The notes under the pieces: model-generated
Seen by the model: only the letters and a program-made list of their open reading frames with translations
Databases searched by the model: none
What the model was told of the DNA's origin: nothing
Shown here: one piece after another, positions 29,163 through 37,707 of the stretch
Numbering within the stretch: position 1 is the first letter of the stretch
How the letters are laid out: every line of letters starts with the position of its first letter
Program-made: the position numbers and the translations under genes
Assembly (NCBI GenBank): GCA_014239365.1
Contig: JAAZZB010000003.1
Location: forward strand, 38,465 to 102,464
Length of the DNA stretch: 64,000 nucleotides
From: Verrucomicrobiia bacterium
GTDB lineage: Bacteria; Verrucomicrobiota; Verrucomicrobiia; Limisphaerales; UBA1100
Direction: 5' to 3'

Positions 29163-30065
29163 TTAGGCCGCCGCAGCTTTGAGGGCTTTTTGGATGAGCG
29201 CCTTGGTTTTTAGCGAGCCTTCGATGGGATCCACACCGCCGCCTTCGAACTCAATGGAGATAACGCCGGAGTAGTCGGACTCGTAAATGATCTTCATCAT
29301 TCGGTAGTAATCCGTGCGAGTCTCATTGCCCTTGGCATCAAACTTCAACGCCTTGGCGCAGACGGCCGGGGCGAAGGGCAGGCATTTGGTCACACCTTCG
29401 TAACGGTTGTACCGGCCAAAGTTGTTGAAGTCCGGCAGCAGCCCGGCGCCAGGGTGTTTGATTTTTTTCATCGCGGCCAGCAGCCAATCCGGATCCTGCG
29501 AATGCCCGCCGTGCGGCTCGATCACGATTTTCACTTTCGTTCCTTTTGCGTAGTCGCACAACGCGCCCAAGCCCTTGGCGGCATTCGCCAAATTTTCATC
29601 GCGATCGCCACCGGACCGGCAGTTCACCCGAATGGCGGAGCAGCCCAGTTGCGCGGCGCAATCGACCCAGCTTTTGTGTTCATCAATCGCCCGCGCCCGC
29701 GCCTTGGCATCGCGCGAGTCGAGCTGGTTTTTGGCATCCACAAGAATGAGCACGTTCTTCATCCCCTCGCCGGTGGTGCGCTTGACCAGTTCGGCCATAA
29801 ATTTTTTATCCGTGTGCTTGCCGCCGAAGGGGCGGTTCCAATACTCGATATGCGTGATGCCAAGTTGCTTTTTCGCCAACGCCGGATAATCCAAATGCGC
29901 CAACTTCCCGCTGCCGAGCCACCGATGAAAAGTATATTCCTGAATCCCAATCTGAAAACGCTTTGGGTCATCCTTTTCCTTTGCCAACAGCGTGGGCACA
30001 AAGCTCAACGCCGGCAGGGCCAAGGCAGTGTGGTGGAGAAACGAGCGACGGGAAAAATTCTGCAT
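29163..30065 (-). CDS. TAT-exported sugar phosphate isomerase/epimerase-like TIM barrel
   Basis: I set the start at 30065 (MQNFSRRSFLHHTALALP), which gives a TAT signal; seven more codons upstream are open. The 300-residue protein has the AP-endonuclease-2-like TIM barrel: GIQEYTFHRWL, THIEYWNRPFG, IRVNCRSGGDRDENL, IVIEPHGGHSQDPDWL, LPDFNNFGRYNRY and the closing ISIEFEGGG, which holds likely metal-binding Glu and Asp/His residues. Relatives isomerise or epimerise keto-sugars, and exported versions are common in PVC bacteria beside sulfatases. Substrate is unknown. It is convergent with the DUF1552 gene. Confidence 0.85.
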   Translation of the reverse strand: MQNFSRRSFLHHTALALPALSFVPTLLAKEKDDPKRFQIGIQEYTFHRWLGSGKLAHLDYPALAKKQLGITHIEYWNRPFGGKHTDKKFMAELVKRTTGEGMKNVLILVDAKNQLDSRDAKARARAIDEHKSWVDCAAQLGCSAIRVNCRSGGDRDENLANAAKGLGALCDYAKGTKVKIVIEPHGGHSQDPDWLLAAMKKIKHPGAGLLPDFNNFGRYNRYEGVTKCLPFAPAVCAKALKFDAKGNETRTDYYRMMKIIYESDYSGVISIEFEGGGVDPIEGSLKTKALIQKALKAAAA

Positions 30066-30322
30066 GCGGCAAATATCGTCGCACAATTCGAAAAAGGGAA
30101 GCCGGTTTTTCAGGAATCTGTTGCTCTGAATCCCATTTCAAAGATCGAACAAATTCACGGTGTTGATTCCGCTAATCGGATGGCACCACTTGAGCTTTGC
30201 GTGATGTGGATTCTGTGATGTTTCAGGACACCCCAGAACACAGAGCCTATTTCAATTATAAAAATAGTGGATTATCACTCGAAAAACGATCATTTTCAGC
30301 CGTTCATTAATAGGGACTTGTT

Positions 30323-31189
30323 ATGGCACACGGTGATCATTGGGAAGCAATATTTGGCGATACCGAAACGATTGTGGATGAAGTAATCCCACAAATACTC
30401 AGACTAGGTCGGCCGAGTGATATTTTCCCATTTGAGTTTGAAAACAATCAGGGTCAACTCCAAAAGGAAGAGGCTGCCAGCCTCACCTACTTGGAGACGC
30501 CTTTAAGGTTAATGGCTTTGGTTGTTACAAATTCCACTGGCGAGTCGCTAAAAAGGGAAATGTGGACCGCATACCCAATAGCCAGCGATGGGCGTGTCCA
30601 CAGAATCCGGGTTGATTAAATCAAAATCTGTGAATATGGCTTCGAAGGCATTGTTCACGGAAAGGTGAAAGGGGGGGCTTCGATTTCCTTCTTCGACCCA
30701 GAATTTTTTAAGAACCGCCACATTTATGAATCTGGGAAAGCTTATGATTTTTCGGTTGCCGGCATTGCATATGTGCTCAAGCCAGCCAAACAACAATCGC
30801 TCACGATCGACGAAGGTCCGATACTCGAAATGGAAAGGGAGCGCTTGTTGGAAGAGGATCCAAACGCTGACCCCAATTCAATTATCCCAGTCGAGCTTTC
30901 ATTGGCAGAAATGAGATGTCTGTTACCCAGGGAACTGGCTGACGACTCGGAATTCAGAACGGTCATCGATGAAGCTGGATATTTTGAAGTCGAAGGTCAC
31001 GGTGTTTTCCGATTACGTGCAACAATGATGATTCCTGACGATCATCATTTTGACATTAACCTGTATGCATCGGAAGCCGTGCTCGAAGGTTACCGCCCGA
31101 AACCAGGAGACTCAATCGAAGGTGTTTTGTGGTTGCAGGGACGTTTGGCTTCGGATTTGACTTTCGAATCCACAAGTGACTTTGATTGA
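30323..31189 (+). pseudogene. Unknown protein gene interrupted by one in-frame TAA
   Basis: Two open segments, 30323-30619 (98 residues) and 30665-31189, are in the same frame. The only break is a TAA at 30617-30619; the 45 bases that follow read on without any stop as IKICEYGFEGIVHGKVKGG. Restored, the protein has about 288 residues. An AGGGA ribosome site precedes the ATG. The second segment could start at a GTG at 30665 but has no ribosome site. The protein is acidic, looks cytosolic, and I recognise no family. The area is more AT-rich than its neighbours, which suggests transfer. A nonsense mutation (for example GAA to TAA) or a sequencing error would both explain it. Confidence 0.65.
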
Positions 31190-31255
31190 ATTGGAAAAAG
31201 GAGAAACTATATTCTGGCTTGAGCGTTGCGAAGGATCCTCCCAAATTAAATCAAC

Positions 31256-32797
31256 TCACCGCTTGCACCGTATCATTTTGGCGGATACATGCTTTCGCCA
31301 AGCTTGCAGCATGGCCAGCAAATCAGCGGCTTTTTTGGGATGCGATCGGGCAAGGTCGTTTTGTTCGCCGGGATCTTTTTTCAGATTGAACAACTGCACG
31401 GTGTTGTTCTCAAAATATTCCAGCAATTTAAAATCCCCCGCTCGAATGGCGCCACCGGGACTTTGCATGCCGTGATTGCTGTAGTGCGGGAAATGCCAGT
31501 AGATGGCATTGCGCTCGAATGGGTTTCCTTTCAGCGCCGAGACGAAGCTTGTTCCATCGACGTGCTGTTGCGGGCGGGCGGGCAATGCTACCATTTCCAG
31601 AATGGCCGGAAAAAAATCGGTGCTGATCACCGGCGTTTTACAAACAGTTCCCCGCTTCCCGTGCTTCGGCCATTTGACGATCATCGGCACGCGAATGCCG
31701 CCTTCGTACAGCCAGCCTTTCGCGCCGCGCAACGGGAGATTGGAAGTCGAAAAAGCGGCGTCCAGTTTCATTGTGGGCACGACCCGATTTGGGTTTCCAA
31801 AATTCGCCGCGGACATTCCGCCGTTGTCAGAAAAGAAAATCACGATGGTATTTTGCTCAAGCTTCAGCGCCTTCAACTTAGCCAGCACGCGGCCGAGGCT
31901 TTCATCCATCGCCTCCACCATCGCGGCAAACTGAATGTTATCCTGATGCTGTTTGATTTTCACCGTCTGCCGCGGCAGCACGCGGAAGCCCTTGTGCGAT
32001 GGTTGCCTGATCAATTGACCTAACCGCGCGCGCGACAGCGGCTCAGGTGAATCGGGATTGCCTTCCAGCACGAAGGCCGGGCTCTGTTGCCGCTTCACGC
32101 TCGCAAGCTTGCGGCGATATTTTTCGACCAAGTCAGACCGACCGTGGATGGGATCGTGCACCGCAAAATGCGAGAGGTACAAAAAAAACGGCTGATCCTT
32201 GTTTTGCTCGATGAATTTCAGCGCCCCGTCAGTGAGGCGGTCGGTGAGGTAATCGCCTTTTTCACCCTTGATTCCTTCCAGCTGAAACGGCGCGTGATAC
32301 CCTCGGCGCGGCCAGCCTTTGCGCCAGTGGGTCGGCACCTGCACGTCGAAGCCGTGCGCCGCCGGCCCCGAAGGATCCTCGCCCAAATGCCATTTGCCGA
32401 AGATGGCCGTGCGGTAGCCGTGAGCTTTCAGTGCCTCGGCCAGAGTGGTTTCGCCGAAGGGTAGGTGCGGGCGGATGTTTGCGTTTTGAAATTTCTGAAA
32501 CTCAAATTCGCGGCGGCCCGGCAACCAATCGGTGAGGTGCAGCCGCGCCGGATATTTACCGGTGAGAATACTCGCATGCGTCGGCGAACATACGTGGCAC
32601 GCGGCATAGGCGTTGGTGAATTTCACGCCCTCACGTGCAAGTCGGTCGATATTCGGGGTCTCGTAAAAACTGCTGCCGAAGCAGGAGACATCGCGCCAGC
32701 CGAGATCGTCGACGAGAAAGAAAACGATGTTCGGCGGCGCCGCGCGAAGGCCCAGCGAGAAAACGAAAGTGAGCGCGATGAATCGAAACCAATGCAT
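31256..32797 (-). CDS. Secreted sulfatase with altered CSPTH active-site motif
   Basis: I use the ATG at 32797 (MHWFRFIALTFVFSLGLRA), one codon after a TTG. The 513-residue protein is an S1-type sulfatase, subfamily 16-like, with LVDDLGWRD metal ligands, the block KYPARLHLTDWLPGR, GKWHLGEDP, HFAVHDPIHG and FFSDNGGMS. The formylglycine segment reads V-C70-S-P-T-H-A-S-I-L-T-G, so the arginine of CxPxR is a histidine; I confirmed the CAT codon on the minus strand near 32580. The start is 6 bp after the ThuA gene stop, so they are one operon. Whether it is active is uncertain. Confidence 0.88.
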   Translation of the reverse strand: MHWFRFIALTFVFSLGLRAAPPNIVFFLVDDLGWRDVSCFGSSFYETPNIDRLAREGVKFTNAYAACHVCSPTHASILTGKYPARLHLTDWLPGRREFEFQKFQNANIRPHLPFGETTLAEALKAHGYRTAIFGKWHLGEDPSGPAAHGFDVQVPTHWRKGWPRRGYHAPFQLEGIKGEKGDYLTDRLTDGALKFIEQNKDQPFFLYLSHFAVHDPIHGRSDLVEKYRRKLASVKRQQSPAFVLEGNPDSPEPLSRARLGQLIRQPSHKGFRVLPRQTVKIKQHQDNIQFAAMVEAMDESLGRVLAKLKALKLEQNTIVIFFSDNGGMSAANFGNPNRVVPTMKLDAAFSTSNLPLRGAKGWLYEGGIRVPMIVKWPKHGKRGTVCKTPVISTDFFPAILEMVALPARPQQHVDGTSFVSALKGNPFERNAIYWHFPHYSNHGMQSPGGAIRAGDFKLLEYFENNTVQLFNLKKDPGEQNDLARSHPKKAADLLAMLQAWRKHVSAKMIRCKR

Positions 32798-32803
32798 CAA
32801 TGT

Positions 32804-33673
32804 TTAGTCCAGATTCAACAGCATCTCCTCCTTCGTCGGCGTCTTGGAAGGCACACCGTTCTTGGGGATTTTCACCTTGGCTGTCCAGAGAATGGCATTG
32901 AGCATCAGCTTACGGTTGTCATCGTTTTTCCAATTCATATGCACGTGACCGCCGGTGAAGCCGAAGCCACGCCCGCCATCCGCGCGTTGATACGCCCAAG
33001 CCACGTGCTGTGTTTCGCCGTTGGCCACGGCTTTGCGCACGGTGGGATTGCCACTGCGCGCGCCGTCTCCGCGCCGCAACGTCGCGGCCGGCGGCACGTC
33101 GGTAAGAATGGGCGTCACTCCCTTCAGCCCCTTCACGAAACGCATATGATAATACCACTCGTCATTCACGCTGAAGGGCTTCACGCCGTTCCAAATCTCG
33201 TGCTTCACCGCTTTAAACTTCGGCGACCAGTGCGGGTTCACGCTCCAATTCAAATCACAAAAGCCGCCCATCCACTCGAGAAATTTTTCGCCCGGATCAC
33301 CCTTCACCGCCTCGGTCGCCCAATGAATCATCACCACTCCCGTGCCTTTTTTCATCAGCACATCAAACTCCTTCAGTTTTGGGTTCAGCAAATGCCCACC
33401 GTGGCCCGTGCAAAAAATCACGATCGTGTCCGCATCCTTCAGCATCGATGCATCCTCTGGGTATCCGTAATGCGGCACCATCACCGCCTCCACCGGCAAC
33501 CCCGAATCATTCAACGCCTTCGCCAAAATCAAATTCCCCGCCCGATGCTCATGCGCCAACCGCCCATGACTCGGCTTGCCTGAAATGAATACCACCTTCG
33601 CCTTGCCTGCTGCATGAGTTTGCGAACCCCACAGAAGACTACACGCCGTTAGAAAAACTGAAACACATCGCAT
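32804..33673 (-). CDS. Secreted ThuA-domain protein
   Basis: The start at 33673 (MRCVSVFLTACSLLWGSQTHA) gives a signal peptide and 289 residues. The ThuA/trehalose-utilisation fold is a class-I glutamine-amidotransferase-like domain: VVFISGKPSHGRLAHEH, DADTIVIFCTGHGGHLL, GVVMIHWATE, and the late RGFGFTGGHVHMNWKND, typical of ThuA proteins in PVC genomes. The nucleophile cysteine of true amidotransferases is replaced by CTGHGGH context, so enzymatic role is unclear. ThuA genes cluster with sugar-degradation genes, and here the next gene is a sulfatase in the same operon. Confidence 0.88.
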   Translation of the reverse strand: MRCVSVFLTACSLLWGSQTHAAGKAKVVFISGKPSHGRLAHEHRAGNLILAKALNDSGLPVEAVMVPHYGYPEDASMLKDADTIVIFCTGHGGHLLNPKLKEFDVLMKKGTGVVMIHWATEAVKGDPGEKFLEWMGGFCDLNWSVNPHWSPKFKAVKHEIWNGVKPFSVNDEWYYHMRFVKGLKGVTPILTDVPPAATLRRGDGARSGNPTVRKAVANGETQHVAWAYQRADGGRGFGFTGGHVHMNWKNDDNRKLMLNAILWTAKVKIPKNGVPSKTPTKEEMLLNLD

Positions 33674-33817
33674 GGCGCAAGCTTCCCGCTGCACTCCCGA
33701 TTGGTCAACCCCAATGCGTATCTTATCGATTCCAATGTGATGCCTTCAAGGGCAATGACGCACTAGACAATTTTGAGAATTGGCGTATGCTTTCAGCGAA
33801 GCAACTGAGGCGAACTT

Positions 33818-35200
33818 ATGTTTGATTTTTTGGCGGAACAGGATGCGTCGATTTGTGGCGGGAGTCATTTGAAGCGGCGGGAGTTTTTGCAGGTGGGCGT
33901 GTTGGGCGCGGCGGGCTTGTCGCTGCCGCAGTTGCTGGCGGCGAAGGAGGCGGGGGCGGTGCGTCCGGGGCACGAGGATCGGGCGTGCATTATGATTTTT
34001 AATTTGGGCGCGCCGAGCCACGTGGACCTTTGGGATATGAAACCGGAGGCGGCGGCGGAGTATCGCGGGCCGTTCAAGCCGATTCGCACTAAGTCGCCGG
34101 ACATCGACATTTCTGAAATCCTGCCGATGCACGCGAAGGTGGCGGATAAATTTTCGCTGGTGCGGTCGGTGCATCACGGCGGTGCGGCGGTGCACGACGC
34201 GGGTTGGCAAATTATGCAAACGGGGCGGCGCTTTGCCGGTGGGGTGCAGACGCCGCACGTCGGCGCGGTGGCGAGTCATCTGCTCGGGCGAAAGAGTGAT
34301 CTGCCGCCGTTTGTGGTGCTGCCGGAATTGATGGGGCGCGGCGGCGGCAATTTGCCGAACGGACAGGCGGGCGGTTTTTTGGGCAAAGCGCACGATCCTT
34401 TTGCGTTGAATGCGGATCCCTCAAAGAAAAATTTTAAGGTGCCGGATTTGCTGCCGCCGGATCAGATTGGCGCAGCGCGCTTGGAGCGGCGGCGCAGTAT
34501 GCGCGAGATTGTCGATGGCGCGGTGAAAAATTTTGAGGCAAGCGAGGACGCGCGTTTGTTGAACGATACGTTTCATTCCGCCTTCCGAATGATGACGAGC
34601 GAACAAGCACGTTCGGCGTTTGATCTCACGAAGGAAAAACAATCGGTGCGCGAACGCTACGGCATGAATCGCTTCGGCCAATGTTGTCTGCTCGCGCGGC
34701 GGCTCATCGAAAACGGCGTGCGCGTGGTGACGCTCAATAGTTTTCTCACGGTGTTCGATCAGCTCTCGTGGGACATCCACGGATCGAAGCCGTTTATTTC
34801 TGTACAACAAATGAAGGAGCAAGTGGCGCCGATGTACGACCAAGGCTACAGCGCGTTGATCGAGGATTTGAATCAGCGCGGGATGCTGGGCAACACGCTG
34901 GTGACGACGCTGGCGGAATTCGGCCGCACGCCAAAAGTCAATCCCGCGGGCGGTCGCGATCACTGGCCGCAATGTTTCACGTGCAGCTTTGCCGGCGGCG
35001 GCGTGAAGGGCGGACGCGTCGTGGGCAAGAGCGATCCGGTAGGCGGCTTCCCTGCTGAACGGCCGGTGGATCCGGGCGACGTGGTGGCCACAATTTTCCA
35101 CAGCCTCGGCCTCGATCCCCAAGCGATGCTCCCCGGCCCGGCGGGTCGGCCATTTCCACTGGTGGATTTTGGCAATGAACCGATTAAGGAATTGTTTTGA
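33818..35200 (+). CDS. DUF1501 protein, TAT-exported
   Basis: A 460-residue protein with the usual layout: an N-terminal cytosolic stub, then a TAT signal (K-R-R-E-F-L-Q-V-G). DUF1501 marks are 'CIMIFNLGAPSHVDLWDMKP', MHAKVADKFSLVRSVHHGGA, HDAGWQIMQTGR, the WDIHG segment, and the late VTTLAEFGRTPKVNPAGGRDHWPQ, which carries the sulfatase/alkaline-phosphatase-like metal ligands of the family. The stop overlaps the start of the DUF1549/DUF1553 gene by one base (TGATG). This DUF1501 and cytochrome pairing is the standard one in PVC genomes. Confidence 0.92.
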   Translation: MFDFLAEQDASICGGSHLKRREFLQVGVLGAAGLSLPQLLAAKEAGAVRPGHEDRACIMIFNLGAPSHVDLWDMKPEAAAEYRGPFKPIRTKSPDIDISEILPMHAKVADKFSLVRSVHHGGAAVHDAGWQIMQTGRRFAGGVQTPHVGAVASHLLGRKSDLPPFVVLPELMGRGGGNLPNGQAGGFLGKAHDPFALNADPSKKNFKVPDLLPPDQIGAARLERRRSMREIVDGAVKNFEASEDARLLNDTFHSAFRMMTSEQARSAFDLTKEKQSVRERYGMNRFGQCCLLARRLIENGVRVVTLNSFLTVFDQLSWDIHGSKPFISVQQMKEQVAPMYDQGYSALIEDLNQRGMLGNTLVTTLAEFGRTPKVNPAGGRDHWPQCFTCSFAGGGVKGGRVVGKSDPVGGFPAERPVDPGDVVATIFHSLGLDPQAMLPGPAGRPFPLVDFGNEPIKELF

Positions 35201-37518
35201 TGAGAACGTTTTTTTTGTTCAGCAAACCACGGACTCGCAGGCTCGTCCCTCCAAGGCATCAGCCAAAGGCGACGCAACACGATGGAGGGACGAGCCTGCG
35301 AGTCCGCAAACTGAACGCACTATTTTTAATAACCATTGTTGCAACGACATTCGCAACCCCCGCCGCCGAGCGGCCAATCAGCTTCCGCCACGATGTGTTG
35401 CCGGTGATTTCCAAAGTGGGCTGCAACAGCGGTGGCTGCCACGGCGCGTTGGCGGGCAAGGGCGGGTTTCGATTGAGCCTCAATGCGTACGATCCGGCGA
35501 GCGATCATTACAATATCACGCGCGAGATGCGCGGGCGGCGGGTGGAGTTCAGCGATCCGGCGCGCAGTTTAATTGTCATCAAACCCACTGCTGCCGTGCG
35601 GCATAAAGGCGGCAAAGTGCTGCACGAGGATTCGGCGGATTACAAACTGCTCGTAAAATGGATTCAACAAGGCGCGCCGGGGCCAACCGATGCGGATGCA
35701 AAACTGCAACGCGTGGAGCTTTCGCCCGGCAATTCCCGATTGCAAAAAGGCGACTCGCGGCAGCTTAAAGTCACCGCGCATTTCAGCGATGGCACACGGC
35801 GCGATGTGACGCCGTGGGCGCGATTCAATTCCACCGACGCGTCCGTAGCGATCGTCGATGAAAAAACCGGCAAGGCGGAGGTGGTCGGATTTGGGCAGGG
35901 CGCCATCACCGCGTGGTATTCCGGCCAAATCGCCATCGCCCGCATCACGTCGCCTTGGCCGAACAAGATCGCCGACACGGTTTTCGCCAAAGCACCAAAG
36001 CGAAATTTCATTGATGAACTCGTACTCGCGCAATTGCGCGAACTGAATCTCAAACCCTCGCCGCCGTGCACTGACAGCGAGTTTATCCGGCGCGCGCATC
36101 TCGATGTCATCGGCGTGTTGCCCACGCCCGCCGAGACCAAAGCCTTCCTCGCCAGCACCGCCAAGGACAAGCGCGATAAACTCATTGATCAACTTCTCGC
36201 GCGGCCCGAGTTCATTGATTACTGGACGTATCGTTGGGCCGATTTGTTTTTGATCAGCGGCAAAAAACTTCGCCCCAACGCGCTCAAGGCTTATTATCAA
36301 TGGCTGCGCAGCGAGGTGGGCAAGAACACGCCGTGGGATCAACTCGTGCGGCAGGTCATCACCGCGCGCGGCGACAGCATGGTGCGCGGTGCCACGAATT
36401 TTTATGCCGTCCATCAAGAGCCCGAGACGATGGCCGAGAACGTCAGCCAAGCGTTTATGAGCCTCTCCATCGGCTGCGCCAAGTGCCACAATCATCCGCT
36501 GGAAAAATGGACGAACGATCAATACTACGCGTTCGCAAATTTATTTGCCCGCGTGCGAGTGAAAGGCTGGGGCGGCGACGCCCGCAATGGTAGCGGCGCG
36601 CGCACGCTCTTCATTGCGCCACGTGGCGACCTCCTCCAGCCGCGCACCGGCAAACCCCAACTACCCGCGCCGCTCGATGGCGCGCCGGTGGCCAATGCCA
36701 ACACCGACCGCCGCGCGGTCTTGGCCGATTGGCTCACTGCGCCCGACAACCCCTACTTCACCCGCTCCATCGCCAACCGCGTTTGGGCAAACTTTTTCGG
36801 GCGCGGCATCGTCAATCCAGTCGACGACCTCCGCGTCTCAAACCCCGCCACCAACGAGCCGCTCCTCGAGGCCCTCGCGGCGCATCTTGCGAAAAACAAG
36901 TACGACCTGAAGTCGCTGATGCGAACGATTTTGCGAAGTGAAACTTATGCGCGCAGCAGCGCGCCTTTGCCGGAGAACATCGGCGACACCCGCTTTTACT
37001 CCCGTCAATATCCGCGCCGCCTAATGGCCGAAGTATTACAGGACGCCATCACGTCGGTCACTCAAGTTTCGCCCAAGTTCGGCACCATCACTCTCTCCGA
37101 CGGCAGCAAACAAAACACCGCCCTGTACAAAGAAGGTACTCGCGCGCTGCAACTGCACGACTCCGCCGTGACCTCGTATTTTCTCAAAACCTTCGGCCGC
37201 AACGCACGCGAAATCACCTGCGAATGCGAGCGCTCCAATAAACCCAGTATGGTGCAAGTGCTGCACCTCTCCAACGGCAAAACCCTCAACGCCAATTTGC
37301 GAAACGAAAAAAGTCGCGTAACCCCACTACTCAAAAAAGACAACGCGGCCCTCATCGACGAAGCCTATTTGCTCTGCCTCGCCCGCCCGCCCAGCGCCGG
37401 TGAACGCAAGCGATTGCTAGCCGTCTTCGCCATCGCACCCGCCACAGAACGCCGCGCCATCATCGAGGATTTATTTTGGGCACTCATGACCAGTCGCGAA
37501 TTTTTGTTCCAACATTGA
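35200..37518 (+). CDS. DUF1549/DUF1553 planctomycete-type cytochrome protein
   Basis: A 772-residue protein. An N-terminal cytochrome-like segment has C75-N-S-G-G-C-H81, the common CxxxxCH variant of this family. A Big_2-like beta domain (about 165-245, LQKGDSRQLKVTAHFSDGT) follows, then DUF1549 (FIDELVLAQLRELNLKP, CAKCHNHPLEKW) and DUF1553 (LADWLTAPDNPYFTRSIANR, VWANFFGRGIVNPVDDLR). The start region contains a 75-bp palindromic repeat in frame, between MRTFFLFSKP and the hydrophobic LNALFLITIVATTFATPA, so the signal peptide is split by 25 inserted residues. It pairs with the DUF1501 gene upstream. Confidence 0.9.
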   Translation: MRTFFLFSKPRTRRLVPPRHQPKATQHDGGTSLRVRKLNALFLITIVATTFATPAAERPISFRHDVLPVISKVGCNSGGCHGALAGKGGFRLSLNAYDPASDHYNITREMRGRRVEFSDPARSLIVIKPTAAVRHKGGKVLHEDSADYKLLVKWIQQGAPGPTDADAKLQRVELSPGNSRLQKGDSRQLKVTAHFSDGTRRDVTPWARFNSTDASVAIVDEKTGKAEVVGFGQGAITAWYSGQIAIARITSPWPNKIADTVFAKAPKRNFIDELVLAQLRELNLKPSPPCTDSEFIRRAHLDVIGVLPTPAETKAFLASTAKDKRDKLIDQLLARPEFIDYWTYRWADLFLISGKKLRPNALKAYYQWLRSEVGKNTPWDQLVRQVITARGDSMVRGATNFYAVHQEPETMAENVSQAFMSLSIGCAKCHNHPLEKWTNDQYYAFANLFARVRVKGWGGDARNGSGARTLFIAPRGDLLQPRTGKPQLPAPLDGAPVANANTDRRAVLADWLTAPDNPYFTRSIANRVWANFFGRGIVNPVDDLRVSNPATNEPLLEALAAHLAKNKYDLKSLMRTILRSETYARSSAPLPENIGDTRFYSRQYPRRLMAEVLQDAITSVTQVSPKFGTITLSDGSKQNTALYKEGTRALQLHDSAVTSYFLKTFGRNAREITCECERSNKPSMVQVLHLSNGKTLNANLRNEKSRVTPLLKKDNAALIDEAYLLCLARPPSAGERKRLLAVFAIAPATERRAIIEDLFWALMTSREFLFQH
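35231..35305. repeat. In-frame palindromic element
   Basis: Perfect 23-bp inverted repeats (35231-35253 and 35283-35305, arm GGACTCGCAGGCTCGTCCCT plus CCA) flank a 29-bp loop. The total is 75 bp, exactly 25 codons, inside the DUF1549 gene's signal-peptide region. A near copy lies at 50895-50953, so this is a dispersed family. Confidence 0.88.
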
Positions 37519-37523
37519 AGAGA

Positions 37524-37701
37524 GACACGGATTTCACGGATTAACACGGATTATTTTTGAAATGGATTTTAGAAGGAGTTGCGCACTCGATGTGCTGCCG
37601 ACATCTTGTCGGCAGAACCCACGGCTTTCGTTCACCAACGGCCTGCCGGCAAGATGCCGGCAGCACATCAGCCATCTGTGAAAATCCGTGAAATCCGTGT
37701 C
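37524..37701. repeat. Nested intergenic palindromic repeat
   Basis: The outer arms 37524-37542 and 37683-37701 are perfect 19-bp inverted repeats (GACACGGATTTCACGGATT). Inside, 37589-37615 and 37643-37669 form a second 27-bp inverted repeat with two mismatches (GATGTGCTGCCG-R-CATCTTG-Y-CGGCAG), itself holding short hairpins. It fills almost the whole gap between the DUF1549 gene and the WD40/PA14 gene. It looks like a small non-autonomous mobile or REP-like element. Confidence 0.85.
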
Positions 37702-37707
37702 TAAAAA

